DNA from: Aquificaceae bacterium
GTDB lineage: Bacteria > Aquificota > Aquificia > Aquificales > Aquificaceae
Length of the DNA: 14,878 bases
Assembly (NCBI GenBank): GCA_015490215.1
Contig: WFYH01000044.1
Span: 1 to 14,878, forward strand
Direction: 5' to 3'
Part shown: one piece after another, positions 6,383-14,878 of the stretch
Layout of the letters: every line of letters begins with the position of its first letter
How positions within the stretch are numbered: the stretch's first letter is position 1
The notes under the pieces: model-generated
Told to the model about the DNA's origin: nothing
Databases searched by the model: none
The model's input: only the letters and a program-made list of their open reading frames with translations
Made by a program: the position numbers and the translations under genes

Positions 6383-6741
6383 TGGCTTGGAAGATCAAAA
6401 AGGGTGATACGGTTCTGGTGGTAAGGGGAAAGAAAGCGAACAAAGGCAAAACCGGCAAGGTAATAAGGGTTATCCCCGAAAAGAACAGGGTCGTGGTTGA
6501 GGGTGTGAACATAGTAAAAAAACACGTAAAGGAGATACCCAACGTCAGGGAAGGCGGGATAATTGAGATGGAGGCTCCCATACACGTTAGCAACGTTATG
6601 CTTGTGTGCCCCAACTGCAAAAAACCCACAAGGGTCGGTTTCAGGATAGTTGAGGAAAAGGGGCTTTTGAGAAAATACAGATACTGCAAGAAATGCAGCG
6701 AAAACATAGACCTTGTAAGCGAAAAACAGTTGAGAGGTTAG
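6382..6741 (+). CDS. rplX: 50S ribosomal protein L24, zinc-ribbon form
   Basis: L24 is an early assembly protein that binds domain I of 23S rRNA near the exit-tunnel rim. The 119-residue product begins with the KOW motif ([22 protein letters not shown]) and is longer than the roughly 100-residue norm. Its C-terminal half has two Cys pairs (Cys 76/79 in CPNC, Cys 102/105 in CKKC) around KPTRVGFR, a zinc ribbon that E. coli and B. subtilis L24 lack. The true start is ATG at 6382, not an upstream in-frame codon: GGAGG at 6370-6374 lies 7 bases before it, inside the end of rplN, and homology starts there. Confidence 0.97.
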   Translation: MAWKIKKGDTVLVVRGKKANKGKTGKVIRVIPEKNRVVVEGVNIVKKHVKEIPNVREGGIIEMEAPIHVSNVMLVCPNCKKPTRVGFRIVEEKGLLRKYRYCKKCSENIDLVSEKQLRG

Positions 6742-6745
6742 ACCT

Positions 6746-7309
6746 ATGGCGGTAGCTACCAAGTATGTTCCAAGGCTCTACAGGAAGTATAAGGAAGAGG
6801 TGGTTCCGAAACTGATCCAGAGGTTCGGTTATAAGAACCCTATGGAGGTTCCCCGCCTTGTGAAGATAGTGGTGAACATGGGTGTGGGAGAGGCGGTTCA
6901 GGATATAAAGCACTTGGAAAGGGCTATGGAGGATCTGAGGCTCATTACCGGTCAGCAACCTTCCATAAGGAGGGCCAAAAAGTCGGAGGCGGGCTTTAAG
7001 CTCAGAAAAGGGATGCCCATAGGTCTCAAGGTTACCCTGCGCAAAGAACGTATGTGGGACTTTCTTGACAAGACTATCTCCATAGCCCTACCGAGGGTGA
7101 AGGACTTTAAGGGTCTAAACCCCAGATCCTTTGACGGAAGGGGTAACTACTCCTTTGGTATAGCGGAGCAGATAGTTTACCCAGAGATAGACTACGACAA
7201 GGTGGACAAGATAAGGGGTATGGACATAAGCATCCATACCACTGCAGAGACCGACGAAGAAGCCCTGTGGCTCTTGTCCCTCTTGGGACTGCCCATAAGA
7301 GCGGGCTAA
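6746..7309 (+). CDS. rplE: 50S ribosomal protein L5
   Basis: L5 binds 5S rRNA in the central protuberance and contacts P-site tRNA and S13. The 187-residue product has the usual length. It shows the family blocks [16 protein letters not shown] (35-50), [20 protein letters not shown], the [20 protein letters not shown] stretch and [16 protein letters not shown] near the C-terminus. GAGAGG at 6732-6737, inside the end of rplX, is the ribosome binding site. The gap to rplX is 4 bases. Confidence 0.98.
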   Translation: MAVATKYVPRLYRKYKEEVVPKLIQRFGYKNPMEVPRLVKIVVNMGVGEAVQDIKHLERAMEDLRLITGQQPSIRRAKKSEAGFKLRKGMPIGLKVTLRKERMWDFLDKTISIALPRVKDFKGLNPRSFDGRGNYSFGIAEQIVYPEIDYDKVDKIRGMDISIHTTAETDEEALWLLSLLGLPIRAG

Positions 7310-7321
7310 AGGAGGAAAGGT

Positions 7322-7510
7322 ATGCCGAGGAAAGCGAAGATAGCCAAGGATCTCAAGTATTACCCTAAGTGGCGTGTAAGGAAGAAAAACCGCTGTCCCA
7401 TATGCGGAAGACCGAGGGGATATCTGAGATACTTCAACATGTGCAGGCTCTGCTTCAGGGAACGGGCGCTCAGGGGAGAACTCCCCGGCGTGAGAAAGTC
7501 AAGCTGGTAA
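7322..7510 (+). CDS. rpsN: 30S ribosomal protein S14, zinc-binding type
   Basis: S14 is a late-assembling protein of the 30S head beside S3, S10 and S19. This is the short zinc-dependent type (62 residues, called rpsZ or type Z in some annotations). Two Cys pairs, CPIC (Cys 25/28) and CRLC (Cys 41/44), hold the zinc ion; the C-terminus ends in the typical LPGVRKSSW. The long zinc-free form found in E. coli is about 100 residues. GGAGG at 7311-7315 lies 6 bases before the ATG. Confidence 0.98.
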   Translation: MPRKAKIAKDLKYYPKWRVRKKNRCPICGRPRGYLRYFNMCRLCFRERALRGELPGVRKSSW

Positions 7511-7523
7511 CGGAGGTAAAGGC

Positions 7524-7934
7524 ATGGATCCGATAGCGGATATGTTCTCCGCCATCAAAAACGCCATAATGCGTAAGAAGGAATACGTGGATGTTCCTTC
7601 GTCCAAGGTAAAGGAAAGGATCTTAGATCTTCTCAAGAAGGAAGGCTTTATAAAGGACTGGGAGAGGTTGGACGACGAAGAGCACAGGAAGGGAACCCAG
7701 TATACCCTCAGGATATATCTCAAATACCTTGATCCTAAAAAGGAAAGGAGCGCCATAACCAACATGGTAAAGATCTCCAAACCCGGCAAGAGGGTTTACG
7801 CCCCCGCCAAAAAGATACCCTACGTAAAGAGGGGACTCGGCATAGCCATAGTCTCGACGGATGCGGGGATAGTGACCGACCACGAGGCGAGAAGGCTCAA
7901 AAAGGGCGGAGAGATCATAGGTATAGTCTGGTAG
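7524..7934 (+). CDS. rpsH: 30S ribosomal protein S8
   Basis: S8 is a primary binder of the 16S central domain (helix 21) and in E. coli also represses the spc operon by binding its mRNA at the L5 start. The 136-residue product starts [16 protein letters not shown]. It has the middle block [17 protein letters not shown] and ends with the RNA-contacting region [20 protein letters not shown] and GGEIIGIVW, which match the family closely. GGAGG at 7512-7516 gives 7-base spacing. The TAG stop partly overlaps the ribosome binding site of rplF. Confidence 0.98.
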   Translation: MDPIADMFSAIKNAIMRKKEYVDVPSSKVKERILDLLKKEGFIKDWERLDDEEHRKGTQYTLRIYLKYLDPKKERSAITNMVKISKPGKRVYAPAKKIPYVKRGLGIAIVSTDAGIVTDHEARRLKKGGEIIGIVW

Positions 7935-7944
7935 GAGGGCAAAC

Positions 7945-8484
7945 ATGTCACGGATAGGAAAAACTCCCATACCCATACCCCAAGGCGTTAGGGTAACCGT
8001 CAAGGACGGAGAGGTTACTGTAGAGGGTCCTAAGGGAAAGCTCTCTATGAAGGTTCATCCCGACATGAAGGTAAAGATAGAGGACAATCAGGTCAGGGTT
8101 GAAAGACCCACCGACAGGGCTTTCCATAAAGCGCTTCACGGGACCACCGCAGCCCTTATCAGAAACATGATAAAGGGTGTAACCGAAGGCTATACGGTGG
8201 TCTTAGAGGTTCACGGACTCGGTTACAGGGCGGCGGTGAAAGGGAAAAACCTTGAGCTGAACCTTGGAAAATCTCACCCCGACATATACCCTATCCCCGA
8301 TGACATAAAGATAGAGGTCAAGGGGAACGAGATCCACATCCACGGGATAGACAAACAAAAGGTGGGTCAGGTGGCAGCGGAGATAAGGGCGCTCAGGAAA
8401 CCCGATCCCTACAAGGGTAAAGGTATTAGATACAAGGATGAGGTTATAAAGCTCAAACCCGGAAAAGCTGCCGGTAAGAAGTAA
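7945..8484 (+). CDS. rplF: 50S ribosomal protein L6
   Basis: L6 stabilises the large subunit near the sarcin-ricin loop and the factor-binding region. The 179-residue product begins [17 protein letters not shown]. It has two similar alpha/beta halves and the signature [26 protein letters not shown] (86-111). It ends with [24 protein letters not shown], the 23S-binding end. The length is standard. GGAGG at 7934-7938 overlaps the rpsH stop codon and sits 6 bases before the ATG. Confidence 0.98.
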   Translation: MSRIGKTPIPIPQGVRVTVKDGEVTVEGPKGKLSMKVHPDMKVKIEDNQVRVERPTDRAFHKALHGTTAALIRNMIKGVTEGYTVVLEVHGLGYRAAVKGKNLELNLGKSHPDIYPIPDDIKIEVKGNEIHIHGIDKQKVGQVAAEIRALRKPDPYKGKGIRYKDEVIKLKPGKAAGKK

Positions 8485-8496
8485 AGGAGGAAGAGG

Positions 8497-8868
8497 ATGG
8501 CAAAGCTGACCCGAAGGGAAAGGAGGATAAGAAGGCACAAAAGGATCAGAAAAAAGGTCTTCGGAACGCCGGAAAGACCGAGACTTGCCGTCTACAGGAG
8601 CCTTCACCACTTCTACGCCCAGATAATAGACGACACGAAAGGACACACCCTTGTTTCCGCATCCACCTTGGACCCCGAATACGAGAAGCTTACCGGCAAG
8701 AGGGGTGGAAAGTCTATAGAGGCGGTTCAAAAGGTGGCGGAAATACTTGTAAAGAGGGCACTTGAGAAGGGTATAAAAAAGGTGGTCTTTGACAGGGGCG
8801 GTTTCTTGTATCACGGCAGGATAAAAGCCTTTGCCGACAAGTGCAGGGAGCTTGGTCTTGAATTCTGA
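8497..8868 (+). CDS. rplR: 50S ribosomal protein L18
   Basis: L18 binds 5S rRNA with L5 and L25 in the central protuberance. The 123-residue product has the basic N-terminus [19 protein letters not shown], then [20 protein letters not shown]. The C-terminal signature is [19 protein letters not shown] followed by CRELGLEF, almost diagnostic of bacterial L18. GGAGG at 8486-8490, just after the rplF stop, is the ribosome binding site. Confidence 0.98.
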   Translation: MAKLTRRERRIRRHKRIRKKVFGTPERPRLAVYRSLHHFYAQIIDDTKGHTLVSASTLDPEYEKLTGKRGGKSIEAVQKVAEILVKRALEKGIKKVVFDRGGFLYHGRIKAFADKCRELGLEF

Positions 8869-8883
8869 AGGAGGTAGAGCGCT

Positions 8884-9504
8884 ATGGGCGGAAAGGATAT
8901 AGACGCCCTGATAGAGGACAGGAGAAGAAGATACGGCATAGCGGACATGGTGGAAGAGCTTCAGCTTGAGGAGAGGCTCATATACGCCAACAGGACCGCG
9001 AGAGTAACCAAAGGCGGAAGGAGGTTCTCCTTCAGCGCTCTCGTGGTGGTAGGTGACAAGAGGGGATTTGTGGGCTTCGGGCACGGAAAGGCTAAGGAGG
9101 TTCCCCTTGCCATAGCCAAGGCTATAGAGCAAGCTAAGAAGAAGATCATCAAGGTTCCCATAATTGAGGGGACCGTTCCCCACGACGTGGTGGGTCACTT
9201 CGGAGCAACCAAGATAATAGTTATGCCCGCCCGCCGGGGAACGGGTGTAGTCGCCGGTGGTGCCGCAAAGCCCATCTTTGAACTTGCGGGATACACGGAC
9301 GTTCTTACGAAGATAATAGGGAGTACCAACCCTGACAACGTGGTGAGAGCCGTCTTTGATGCCTTCCTCCAGCTCAAGACTCCCGAGCAGGTGGCGGAAG
9401 AGAGAGGACTTCCCCTTGAGGAGATACAGAAGAGATACCGCATATACGCCAATCCCAAACTCAGGGTAAAGCTCTACTACCCTTGGAGGGGCGTCCATGG
9501 CTAA
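8884..9504 (+). CDS. rpsE: 30S ribosomal protein S5, with extended C-terminus
   Basis: S5 lies at the mRNA entry channel and affects decoding accuracy. The core is standard: the dsRBD-like part ([20 protein letters not shown], then [20 protein letters not shown]) and the C-terminal domain with [20 protein letters not shown] and [14 protein letters not shown]. The product has 206 residues against about 165 in E. coli. There is an acidic N-terminal leader (about 20 residues) and a C-terminal tail after PLEEIQKRY of about 25 residues, rich in Tyr, Lys and Arg ([21 protein letters not shown] at the end). GGAGG at 8870-8874 supports the ATG at 8884. The tail's last codons overlap the rpmD start by 8 bases. 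Confidence 0.97.
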   Translation: MGGKDIDALIEDRRRRYGIADMVEELQLEERLIYANRTARVTKGGRRFSFSALVVVGDKRGFVGFGHGKAKEVPLAIAKAIEQAKKKIIKVPIIEGTVPHDVVGHFGATKIIVMPARRGTGVVAGGAAKPIFELAGYTDVLTKIIGSTNPDNVVRAVFDAFLQLKTPEQVAEERGLPLEEIQKRYRIYANPKLRVKLYYPWRGVHG

Positions 9505-9694
9505 GAAGCTGAAGGTTACTCTGGTAAGGGGGCTTGCGGGCAAACCCGAAGCTCACATAAAGGCTGTTCACAGCCTCGGTCTTAAAAAGCCGGGTCAAAG
9601 CAGGATCTTGGAGGACAACCCCATGGTAAGGGGAAACATAAGGAAGGCTCACTACCTCGTTAAGGTGGAGGAGATAGAAGATGAAGCTTCATGA
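9497..9694 (+). CDS. rpmD: 50S ribosomal protein L30
   Basis: L30 is a small large-subunit protein that not all bacteria have. The 65-residue product ([20 protein letters not shown]...) shows the family's single ferredoxin-like fold signature: [29 protein letters not shown], here split by eye at residues 7-35, followed by [17 protein letters not shown]. It overlaps the end of rpsE by 8 bases and the start of rplO by 14 bases. Its GGAGGGG ribosome binding site (9485-9491) lies inside rpsE. Confidence 0.96.
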   Translation: MAKKLKVTLVRGLAGKPEAHIKAVHSLGLKKPGQSRILEDNPMVRGNIRKAHYLVKVEEIEDEAS

Positions 9695-10126
9695 ACTTAG
9701 ACCCCATCCGGGAGCTACTAAGGAAAGGAAGAGGGTAGGCAGAGGCATAGCGGCTGGTCAGGGAAAGACCGCCGGCAGGGGTCACAAAGGTCAAAAGAGC
9801 AGGTCCGGTGACAAAAACCTTCCCGCTTACTTTGAAGGTGGACAGACACCCCTGCACATGAGGGTTCCCAAAAGGGGATTTGTAAACCCGACCCGCAAGG
9901 AATACACACCCGTAAACGTAGGGGTATTGGACAAGCTCTTTTCGGAAGGAGATGAAGTAACCCCGGAGGCCCTTGCCCAAAGGGGGCTGTGCTCCAAAGG
10001 TGACCTTGTAAAGATCTTGGGCAAAGGAGAGATTACAAAGAAGCTCACCGTAAAGGCCCACGCTTTTTCTAAAAGCGCAAAAGAGAAGATAGAAAAGGCA
10101 GGAGGAGTCTGTGAGGTAATCGGGAA

Positions 10127-10130
<4 letters not shown>
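9681..10130 (+). CDS. rplO: 50S ribosomal protein L15
   Basis: L15 is a core 23S-binding assembly protein. The 149-residue product begins [20 protein letters not shown] and continues with the Gly/Lys/Arg-rich extension ([20 protein letters not shown]) that runs into the subunit interior. [15 protein letters not shown] and the C-terminal [16 protein letters not shown] fit the family. The ATG at 9681 lies inside rpmD with a purine-rich ribosome binding site (GGTGGAGGAG, 9664-9673). The stop overlaps the secY start in a GTGA junction. Confidence 0.97.
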
Positions 10131-12835
<2,705 letters not shown>

Positions 12836-12838
12836 AGG

Positions 12839-13078
12839 ATGGGAAAGAGGAAAAAGCAAGAGCACGAAAAGGAAAAGGGCATAGTCATGGAGGGCGAGGT
12901 AACGGAAGCCCTCCCCAACGGTATGTTCAGGGTGAAGCTTGAGAGCGGGCATGAGGTTTTAGCCCACATATCGGGCAAGATGAGAATAAACTTTATCAGG
13001 ATCCTTCCCGGGGACCGGGTAAGGGTGGAGCTGTCCCCCTACGACCTTACCCGCGGGAGGATAGTCTACAGACTCTGA
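12839..13078 (+). CDS. infA: Translation initiation factor IF-1
   Basis: IF-1 binds the A site of the 30S subunit during initiation. The OB-fold core from residue 14 on is typical ([51 protein letters not shown]). The product is 79 residues, about 7-8 longer than the usual 71-72, because of a charged N-terminus ([14 protein letters not shown]). GGAG at 12826-12829 stands 8 bases before the ATG at 12839. The internal ATG at 12887 would remove part of the first strand and is less likely. The gap to map is 3 bases. Confidence 0.97.
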   Translation: MGKRKKQEHEKEKGIVMEGEVTEALPNGMFRVKLESGHEVLAHISGKMRINFIRILPGDRVRVELSPYDLTRGRIVYRL

Positions 13079-13089
13079 GGAGGTTTTCC

Positions 13090-13203
13090 ATGAAGGTTAG
13101 AGCTTCGGTAAAGAAGAGGTGTGCCAAGTGTAAGATAATCAGGCGCAAGGGACGTGTTTACGTTATCTGTGAGAATCCCAAACACAAGCAGAAGCAGGGA
13201 TAA
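13090..13203 (+). CDS. rpmJ: 50S ribosomal protein L36, zinc-binding form
   Basis: This is a 37-residue gene starting [20 protein letters not shown] and ending with KHKQKQG before the TAA at 13201-13203. L36 is the smallest large-subunit protein and sits on 23S rRNA in the stalk-base region. Cys 11, Cys 14, Cys 27 and His 32 form the classic zinc ribbon. GGAGG at 13079-13083, directly after the infA stop, lies 6 bases before the ATG. Its place between infA and rpsM is the common bacterial one. Confidence 0.98.
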   Translation: MKVRASVKKRCAKCKIIRRKGRVYVICENPKHKQKQG

Positions 13204-13214
13204 GGAGGTAGGAT

Positions 13215-13592
13215 ATGGCAAGGATAGCGGGTGTTGACCTTCCCGACCACAAGCGTTTGGAGATAGCCCTGACCTACATATACGGCATAGGTAAGTCAAG
13301 GGTAAAGGAAATCTGCGAAGCCACCGGTATAGACTGCAAGAAGAGAGTAGGAGAGCTTACTCCCGAAGAGCTTAACACCCTCAGAAAGTTCATAGACGAG
13401 AACTACAAGGTGGAGGGTGACCTCAGGAGAGAGGTTCAGCTGAGCATAAAGAGACTTATAGATATGGGCTGTTACAGGGGGCAGAGGCATGCCAGAGGTC
13501 TGCCCGTGAGGGGACAGCAGACGAGAACCAACGCAAGGACGAGAAAGGGCAAGAGAAAGACCGTAGGCGGAACGAGAAAGAGAGGTAAATAA
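13215..13592 (+). CDS. rpsM: 30S ribosomal protein S13
   Basis: S13 sits in the 30S head, forms bridges to L5 and touches P-site tRNA through its C-terminal tail. The 125-residue product begins [20 protein letters not shown]. It has the helix-two-turn-helix pattern [14 protein letters not shown] and the signature [18 protein letters not shown]. The tail is very basic ([20 protein letters not shown]). GGAGG at 13204-13208 stands 6 bases before the ATG. Confidence 0.98.
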   Translation: MARIAGVDLPDHKRLEIALTYIYGIGKSRVKEICEATGIDCKKRVGELTPEELNTLRKFIDENYKVEGDLRREVQLSIKRLIDMGCYRGQRHARGLPVRGQQTRTNARTRKGKRKTVGGTRKRGK

Positions 13593-13603
13593 GGAGGTCC
13601 AGT

Positions 13604-13981
13604 ATGGCGAGGAAGAAAAAACAGAAAAGAACGGTAACCAAGGGCATAGTCCACATCCATACCACCTTTAACAACACCATAGTGAACATAACCGACCCGC
13701 AGGGGAACACCATCGTATGGGAGAGCGGAGGAACGGTAGGTTTCAAGGGGACAAGGAAGAGCACCCCTTACGCTGCACAGCTTGCGGCTCAAAAGGCGAT
13801 AAGGAGAGCCATAAACGAGTTCGGTCTTCAGGAAGTGGAGATATGGGTAAAGGGTCCCGGAGCGGGAAGGGAATCCGCCCTCAGGGCGATCCTCGCCTCA
13901 GATGTTAAGGTGACCGCCATAAGGGACGTGACCCCCATACCCCACAACGGTTGTAGACCCCCCGCAAGGAGGAGAGTCTGA
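13604..13981 (+). CDS. rpsK: 30S ribosomal protein S11
   Basis: S11 forms part of the 30S platform near the mRNA exit. The 125-residue product has the family marks [46 protein letters not shown] and the strictly conserved end [17 protein letters not shown]. This end contains the Asn-Gly that is known to become isoaspartate in E. coli S11. GGAGG at 13593-13597 precedes the ATG. The stop shares one base with the rpsD start (TGATG). Confidence 0.98.
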   Translation: MARKKKQKRTVTKGIVHIHTTFNNTIVNITDPQGNTIVWESGGTVGFKGTRKSTPYAAQLAAQKAIRRAINEFGLQEVEIWVKGPGAGRESALRAILASDVKVTAIRDVTPIPHNGCRPPARRRV

Positions 13982-14616
13982 TGGGAAGGTATATAGGTCC
14001 TTGGGTAAAGATTGACAGAAGGTTTGGAGTTGTCGTATCCGGAAAGAAGTCCGCACCCCGCATACTCCAGCGCAGGAACTTTCCCCCCGGTCAGCACGGA
14101 AGGATCAAAGGAAGAAGAAGGAAGCTCACCGAATACGGACTCCGTCTTATGGAAAAGCAAAAGCTCAAGTTCCTCTACGGCGGTCTGAGGGAAAAGCAGT
14201 TCAAAAGATACTTTGACAGGGCGGCAAAATCCAAGGAGAACACGGGTGAAGTCCTACTTCAGCTTCTTGAAAGGAGGCTTGACAACGTGGTATACAGGCT
14301 CGGCTTTGCGGTAACCCGCAGGCAGGCGCGCCAGCTCGTTGCCCACGGTCACGTCCTCGTAAACGGTAGGAAGGTAAACATCCCCCACTACGAGGTAGAA
14401 CCCGGCGACATCATAGAGATAAAGCCCTCCTCAAGGGATATACCCTTCCTCAAGGAGAACCTTGAAAACATAGATCCCCGTAGCATTCCCGACTGGCTTG
14501 AGCTTGACAAGGACAACTTCAGAGGAAAGGTTCTCAAGCTTCCAGAGAACGTGTCCGAATATTTAGAGGTTCCCGTAAATGTGCAGTATATCATTGAGTT
14601 CTACTCCAAGGTGTAA
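13981..14616 (+). CDS. rpsD: 30S ribosomal protein S4
   Basis: S4 is a primary binder of the 16S five-way junction and in E. coli represses the alpha operon. The 211-residue product has the N-terminal GRYIGPWVKIDRRFG, the region LTEYGLRLMEKQKLKFLYG and the S4-type RNA-binding domain (LERRLDNVVYRLGFAVTRRQ with RQLVAHGHVLVNGRKV). It ends with QYIIEFYSKV. It has no N-terminal cysteines, so it is the zinc-free form, although S14, L24 and L36 in the same operon are zinc forms. The ATG overlaps the rpsK stop by one base; GGAG at 13970-13973 precedes it. Confidence 0.97.
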   Translation: MGRYIGPWVKIDRRFGVVVSGKKSAPRILQRRNFPPGQHGRIKGRRRKLTEYGLRLMEKQKLKFLYGGLREKQFKRYFDRAAKSKENTGEVLLQLLERRLDNVVYRLGFAVTRRQARQLVAHGHVLVNGRKVNIPHYEVEPGDIIEIKPSSRDIPFLKENLENIDPRSIPDWLELDKDNFRGKVLKLPENVSEYLEVPVNVQYIIEFYSKV

Positions 14617-14631
14617 AAGGAGGCGATGCCG

Positions 14632-14878
14632 ATGCTGAATGAGTTTATCTACCCCAACAAGATTTACTGGGAGGAGAAAGGCAAGGAGAGGGGCGTCTTT
14701 GTAGTTGAACCCCTTGAAAGGGGCTTTGGGACCACCCTCGGAAACGCTCTCAGGAGGGTTTTACTCTCCTCCATATCGGGAACAGCTGTAACGGCGGTGA
14801 AGATATACGGCGTATATCACGAGTTTTCCTCCCTTGAGGGAATAGCCGAGGACGTGGTTGAGATCATTGCAAACCTCA
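14632..14878 (+). CDS. rpoA: RNA polymerase alpha subunit, N-terminal part (3' end outside window)
   Basis: The frame is open to the window end, giving about 82 residues of the alpha N-terminal domain, which dimerises and nucleates assembly of beta and beta'. [20 protein letters not shown] followed by [16 protein letters not shown] is diagnostic. Two ATGs are in frame, 14626 and 14632. GGAGG at 14619-14623 is 2 bases from the first and 8 from the second, so 14632 (MLNEFIYP) is preferred; it would also match the start I remember for the Aquifex protein. The normal position is right after rpsD, with rplQ expected downstream. Confidence 0.95.
   Translation, partial: MLNEFIYPNKIYWEEKGKERGVFVVEPLERGFGTTLGNALRRVLLSSISGTAVTAVKIYGVYHEFSSLEGIAEDVVEIIANL

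Noticed and set aside
8203..9543. Antisense open frame of 446 codons opposite rplF, rplR and rpsE
   Set aside because: It lies wholly opposite three clearly conserved ribosomal genes. Its translation shows no domain pattern, and it arises from their biased codon use (few TTA, CTA or TCA on the coding strand).

Overview
The window is chromosomal DNA from a thermophilic bacterium, most likely of the Aquificaceae (Aquifex/Hydrogenobacter/Thermocrinis relatives). This is inferred from the sequence. Arginine is coded almost only by AGG/AGA and isoleucine often by ATA. Lys and Glu are very frequent, genes are packed with overlaps, and ribosomal protein genes sit beside a biotin-dependent carboxyltransferase of the pyruvate/2-oxoglutarate carboxylase type. 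The genus cannot be fixed from the window.

Left part (1-1698, + strand): the 3' end of a family-4-type glycosyltransferase; a small secreted Glu/Arg/Tyr/His-rich protein with heptad repeats and no recognised function; and an outer-membrane beta-barrel protein with a thrombospondin-type-3-like calcium loop at its mature N-terminus. The last gene runs into the next cluster tail to tail, and the two opposing stop codons share one TTAA.

Middle (1695-5888, - strand): a coupled three-gene cluster, in transcription order nrnA-like DHH phosphoesterase, pyrF and rsmG. Upstream of it, also on the minus strand, is a 616-residue carboxyltransferase/biotin-carrier subunit (PycB/OadA/CfiA family) with several unusual active-site positions.

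Right part (6017-14878, + strand): an uninterrupted spc-alpha ribosomal operon of 19 genes: rplN-rplX-rplE-rpsN-rpsH-rplF-rplR-rpsE-rpmD-rplO-secY-adk-map-infA-rpmJ-rpsM-rpsK-rpsD-rpoA, with rpoA cut by the window end. The genes abut or overlap, nearly all have a strong GGAGG-type ribosome binding site, and no terminator is apparent. The operon starts at rplN with no S10-operon genes in front. Its promoter lies back to back with that of the carboxyltransferase: two good sigma-70-type promoters, each with a 17-nt spacer, whose -35 boxes are 6 nt apart in a 128-bp divergent region.

No RNA gene, insertion sequence, CRISPR array or prophage was seen. Most of the window is conserved housekeeping DNA. 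The less ordinary parts are the secreted repeat protein with its beta-barrel neighbour, the carboxyltransferase active site, and the shared carbon-fixation/translation control region.
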